A DNA stretch of 42,226 nucleotides, from the NCBI GenBank assembly GCA_028688055.1, contig JAQTYZ010000003.1, positions 130,752-172,977 on the forward strand, in the 5' to 3' direction. Below are positions 38,954 through 42,226 of the stretch, piece after piece. The notes below the pieces were generated by a model, which saw nothing but the letters and a program-made list of their open reading frames with translations, was not told where the DNA came from and ran no database searches. Position numbers and translations under genes: made by a program. The DNA is from Patescibacteria group bacterium. GTDB taxonomy: Bacteria > Patescibacteriota > Patescibacteriia > Buchananbacterales > UBA6539. Every line of letters starts with the position of its first letter. Positions within the stretch are counted from its first letter, which is position 1.

Positions 38954-38959
38954 TAGCCC

Positions 38960-41900
38960 ATGGAAATTAATCTCAAGACTTTGAATGAGGAGCAAAAGCG
39001 GGCCGTTATCCACGATAAAGGGCCGCTTTTGATAGTAGCTGGCGCCGGGACTGGCAAAACCACGGTGATTACGCAGCGGATTGGTTATTTAATTGAACAG
39101 GAAAAAGTAAAACCGGATGATATTTTAGCTTTAACTTTTACTGACAAGGCCGCTGGTGAAATGGAAGAGCGAGTGGATCAACTTTTGCCTTATGGGTATA
39201 TTGATTTATGGATTTTGACTTTTCACTCCTTTGCCGAAAAGATTTTGCATCAGCACGGTTTAGAAATTGGTATTCCTAATGATTTTAAATTATTAAATCA
39301 AACGGAACAGTGGATGTTGGTTCGTCAAAATTTAGATTTATTTAAGCTGGATTATTATCAGCCGTTGGGCAATCCGACTAAATTTATTCACGCGTTAGTA
39401 AAACTTTTTTCGCGAGCCAAAGATGAAGTGGTTGAGCCAGCTGATTATTTAAAATATGCTCAAGATTTAAAATTAAATTTAGACGCTAACGATTTTGTCA
39501 AAGATTATTTTGACGCCGACCAAATTAAAGCAATGTCGGCGAAAGAAAAAAAAGAATTGATCGCGCAGGAAATTAAAAAGACTGAAGAAATCGCGAACGC
39601 TTTTCATATTTATCAACAATTATTACTCGACAATAATGCCTTGGATTTTGGCGATCTGATCAATTATTGTTTAAAATTATTTAAAACCCGACCGGCGATC
39701 CTGGCCAAGTATCGTGAAAAGTTTAAATATATTTTAGTTGATGAATTTCAGGATACTAATTACGCCCAGTACGAATTAGTAAAATTATTAAGTGAACCGC
39801 GGCGGAATATTACGGTGGTTGGTGATGACGATCAGTCAATTTATAAGTTTCGCGGAGCATCAATATCAAACATCTTAGAATTTAAAAAAGATTTTGCGGA
39901 GGCCGCGGAAGTTTTTTTGGTCAAAAATTATCGTTCCACCCAATCGATTTTAGATTTGTCCTATAAATTTATTGAGCAAAATAACCCGTATCGGTTGGAA
40001 GTAAAATTGGCGGCCCAAACAAAAACGGGGAAACTGACGAAAAAATTAATTTCACAAAATAAAACCAAAGGCGTGATTGAGCATTTGGCTTACGACACCG
40101 CCGAGGATGAAGTTAGGGGAGTGCTAAAAAAAATTGATGAGCTGAAAAAAGGCGATCCCGAAACGACCTGGAATGATTTTGCAATTTTAGCCAGAACTAA
40201 TGACGTTGCTAATGTTTTTTCGTTCGCGCTTAGTCAGACCCAAATCCCTCATCGTTTTATGGCCTCCAAAGGTCTTTACACTAAAAATATTATTTTAGAT
40301 GTTTTGGCCTATTTACGTTTATTGGATAACTATCATGAGAGTACGGCCGTTTATCGAATTTTGAAATGTCCGGTGGTCGGTTTAAGTGATAAAACGATTG
40401 TTCAATTAAACTATTGGGCTAAGCGCAAGGGCTATTCACTGTTTATGGTTTTGCAAAATCCGGAGGTTTTGAGGCAGTTTGACGCCGAAGCAGTTAAAAA
40501 AATTCAGCAATTTTTGGGTTACGTTTCCAAACATTCGGTGCTGGCGCGCGATAAGTCAGTCTCGGAAGTTTTACTGAATTTTTTGGAAGCTAGCGGCTAT
40601 TCAAAATATTTGGCGGAACATGAGAGTGTTGAGACTTTGGCGTCGATAAATTATTTAAATCAATTTTATCGACGCTTAAGCCAGTTTGAGCATTCGAGCC
40701 CTAACTCAACGGTTAAAGACTTTTTAGATTTTATTGATTTAGAACTTGAAGCTGGTGAAACCGGATCGTTAGATCAGGATTTGGATGAAGGGCCAGAAGC
40801 GGTTAAAATTATGACCGCTCATGCCGCCAAGGGGTTGGAATTTAAATATGTTTTTATTGTTAATCTAGTTGATCGTCGCTTTCCGACCGATGATCGCGGT
40901 GACGCGATTTCGCTGCCGGACAAATTAGTCAAGGAAATCCTACCGGAAGGTGATATTCATTTGTCGGAAGAGCGCCGGTTGTTTTATGTGGCAATGACGC
41001 GAGCAAAACTTGGATTATTTTTTACCAGCGCCCAAGATTATGGTGGAGCCAGAAAAAAGAAAATTTCTAGATTTTTAGCCGAATTAGCCGAACAAGGTTT
41101 TAAACTAAGTGATGATGGCAAAAAAGAAGAACGTCAGTTAGCAAAAGTTGAAGCTCAGGACAGTAAGAATCGACCGATTGTTTCGGCTGATATTCTTTAC
41201 CTGTTACCAAAAAAGTTTTCTTACAGCCAGTTGAGGGCATTTTCAACCTGTCCTTATCATTATTGGCTGGAATATATTTTAAAAATCCCTCAGCCGGGTA
41301 AAAACTTTTTTTCTTTTGGCAGTTCACTCCACCTCACCTTGCAAGAATTTTTTAAATTGGTTATTGAGCGCGCGTCGGTTGGCCAACCTGATCTATTCGG
41401 TGAGTCAAAAAAAAATGAATCTAAGCCATTAGTGACCTTTAACGAGTTAATTGATATTTATCAACGCAGCTGGATCGATGACTGGTATCATAATCGGCGT
41501 GAACATGATGAGTATAAAGAAAATGGCAAAGCCGCCTTAAAAAATTTTTATGCCAAATATCAAAAAACTTTGCCGGTGCCTAAATATTTAGAAACCATGT
41601 TTACCTTAAAGCTAAAAGATGGCAACCATTTTTATGAGTTGGTCGGAAAAATCGACCGCGTCGATCCGGTCGCTGGCGGTGTGGAAATTGTTGATTATAA
41701 AACTGGCCGTGGTAAGACGGAAGAAACCTTGGATGCTGGTGATAAGCGTCAACTCTTAACTTACAAAATGGCCGCGGAACAACAATTTAATGAAAAAGTT
41801 AAAAAATTAATTTATTATTATTTGGAGGATGATCGAGAAGTACCGTTTGTCGGTACCGACAAGGAAGTTGAAAATGTACGCCAGTGGATTATAACAACAA

Positions 41901-41980
41901 TTAAAGAAATTTTGGCGACACCATTTCCCTTAAAGCCGTCAGATTGTACCTGCCTAAAAACAGACTGGAGCAATGTGTAA
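38960..41980 (+). CDS. UvrD/PcrA-like helicase fused to a RecB-type nuclease domain
   Basis: 1006 residues. The superfamily 1A helicase part has motif I IVAGAGTGKTTVITQRIGYL (about 25-40), Q-motif LNEEQKRAV, motif II ILVDEFQDTNYAQYE (about 258), motif III VVGDDDQSIYKFRGA, motif IV VKNYRSTQSI, motif V VKIMTAHAAKGLEFKYVFIV and motif VI LFYVAMTRAK. After about residue 740 comes a PD-(D/E)xK nuclease of the AddB/RecB type: FSYSQLRAFSTCPYHYWLEY, then VGKIDRVDPVAGGVEIVDYK and DKRQLLTYKMAAEQQF. Fe-S versions have four cysteines; here only the Cys in STCPYHY and CTC near the end remain, so the cluster is probably incomplete. It likely acts in double-strand-break or general repair. Confidence 0.9.
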   Translation: MEINLKTLNEEQKRAVIHDKGPLLIVAGAGTGKTTVITQRIGYLIEQEKVKPDDILALTFTDKAAGEMEERVDQLLPYGYIDLWILTFHSFAEKILHQHGLEIGIPNDFKLLNQTEQWMLVRQNLDLFKLDYYQPLGNPTKFIHALVKLFSRAKDEVVEPADYLKYAQDLKLNLDANDFVKDYFDADQIKAMSAKEKKELIAQEIKKTEEIANAFHIYQQLLLDNNALDFGDLINYCLKLFKTRPAILAKYREKFKYILVDEFQDTNYAQYELVKLLSEPRRNITVVGDDDQSIYKFRGASISNILEFKKDFAEAAEVFLVKNYRSTQSILDLSYKFIEQNNPYRLEVKLAAQTKTGKLTKKLISQNKTKGVIEHLAYDTAEDEVRGVLKKIDELKKGDPETTWNDFAILARTNDVANVFSFALSQTQIPHRFMASKGLYTKNIILDVLAYLRLLDNYHESTAVYRILKCPVVGLSDKTIVQLNYWAKRKGYSLFMVLQNPEVLRQFDAEAVKKIQQFLGYVSKHSVLARDKSVSEVLLNFLEASGYSKYLAEHESVETLASINYLNQFYRRLSQFEHSSPNSTVKDFLDFIDLELEAGETGSLDQDLDEGPEAVKIMTAHAAKGLEFKYVFIVNLVDRRFPTDDRGDAISLPDKLVKEILPEGDIHLSEERRLFYVAMTRAKLGLFFTSAQDYGGARKKKISRFLAELAEQGFKLSDDGKKEERQLAKVEAQDSKNRPIVSADILYLLPKKFSYSQLRAFSTCPYHYWLEYILKIPQPGKNFFSFGSSLHLTLQEFFKLVIERASVGQPDLFGESKKNESKPLVTFNELIDIYQRSWIDDWYHNRREHDEYKENGKAALKNFYAKYQKTLPVPKYLETMFTLKLKDGNHFYELVGKIDRVDPVAGGVEIVDYKTGRGKTEETLDAGDKRQLLTYKMAAEQQFNEKVKKLIYYYLEDDREVPFVGTDKEVENVRQWIITTIKEILATPFPLKPSDCTCLKTDWSNV

Positions 41981-41981
41981 T

Positions 41982-42226
41982 ATGACTTTTACCAAGGTTA
42001 ATGATTTGTTGGGCAAGAGCTTAAAAAAGGCCGGGATCAAAAGGCAAGTTAATGAGGCTAAAATTTTAGAAGACTTTTTTGTTTTGACTAAAAAAATTTA
42101 AGGTCCAGAGGTTGACCGTAAACTTAAACCGCTTTATATCAAAGAGGGTACCTTACAGATTGCATGCCTCTCGACTGTTTTGGCGGAAAGGCTGAAAAAT
42201 CAAGAAGATGAGATAATCAAAGCTCT
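41982..42226 (+). pseudogene. dciA: DciA/DUF721-like gene, interrupted by in-frame TAA and cut by window edge
   Basis: An ATG at 41982, one base after the helicase stop, opens a frame that encodes TFTKVNDLLGKSLKKAGIKR onward and meets TAA at 42099-42101 after 39 codons. The same frame then continues open for 41 codons to the window end: GPEVDRKLKPLYIKEGTLQI, then ACLSTVLAERLKNQEDEI. Together these match DUF721/DciA, the bacterial replicative-helicase loader family. The stop sits in the KI-x-G turn, often KIVG or KIWG in relatives. It could be a true nonsense mutation, an assembly error or recoding. Neither half appears in the ORF track. Assignment to DciA is by pattern and confidence is moderate. 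Confidence 0.6.

Noticed and set aside
1-42226. Alternative genetic code (TGA as Gly or Trp)
   Set aside because: The two in-frame stops at the window ends are TGA and TAA. All long genes read through fully with the standard code, and pyrF ends in TGA, so recoding of TGA is not supported.
1-42226. CRISPR array, tRNA, rRNA, insertion sequence or integrase gene
   Set aside because: No regularly spaced repeats, cloverleaf, rRNA core sequence or transposase/integrase motifs were seen on either strand.

Overview
ORGANISM. The window looks like chromosomal DNA of a Candidate Phyla Radiation (Patescibacteria) bacterium, of the type IV pilus-bearing, AT-rich kind. The clues are single-domain or trimmed housekeeping enzymes (riboflavin kinase without FAD synthetase, UvrC without its HhH tail, MetRS without a tRNA-binding tail), a compact Gram-positive-style pilus operon without a secretin, several short lineage-restricted membrane proteins, and a UvrD/RecB-nuclease fusion. 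The long genes read cleanly with the standard code. Assignment to a class is inference; no rRNA or tRNA gene was recognised.

LAYOUT. 1-3000: two GC-rich minus-strand genes for exported proteins flank AT-rich plus-strand genes (anchored hypothetical, small pyrophosphatase, pterin dehydratase). 3041-9917: membrane protein, CcdA-thioredoxin redox module, hypothetical genes, class II FBPase plus class II FBP aldolase, ABC exporter. 9961-11985: membrane protein, riboflavin kinase, EamA transporter. 12067-20789: type IV pilus locus (response regulator, pilB, pilC, four minor pilin-like genes including a 646-residue one, a PilM-PilN-SH3b fusion, major pilin). 20870-22246: DJ-1/PfpI protein, glutaredoxin, TlpA-like thioredoxin. 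22301-23072: two overlapping hypothetical genes. 23217-30375: uvrB, a GC-rich minus-strand membrane gene, uvrA, uvrC. 30421-34620: queuosine-precursor transporter, rsmI, metG, cvpA, tatD and a 39-residue SEC-C miniprotein missing from the ORF track. 34767-38855: GC-rich island with a NYN nuclease, pyrE, pyrF, a 136-residue hypothetical and a HAD phosphatase. 38960-end: UvrD-like helicase-nuclease and a dciA-like gene split by a stop codon and cut by the window edge.

TWO EXPRESSION STYLES. The AT-rich genes mostly lack Shine-Dalgarno (SD) sequences. Many have an extended -10 (TGnTATAAT) so close to the ATG that the mRNA should be leaderless or nearly so. The GC-rich genes have TTGAC(A/T)-17-(TAxxxT) promoters, a small hairpin near the predicted mRNA 5' end, a strong GGAGG-type SD and usually their own terminator. 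This contrast is the most unusual global property and suggests that the GC-rich genes form a separately acquired or separately regulated class.

GENES WORKING TOGETHER. pilB/pilC/pilM-N/pilins build a surface fibre, probably for attachment or DNA uptake. uvrABC plus the helicase-nuclease serve DNA repair. CcdA with the thioredoxins manages extracytoplasmic thiols. pyrE-pyrF convert orotate to UMP. There is no gene-free stretch above 300 bases.
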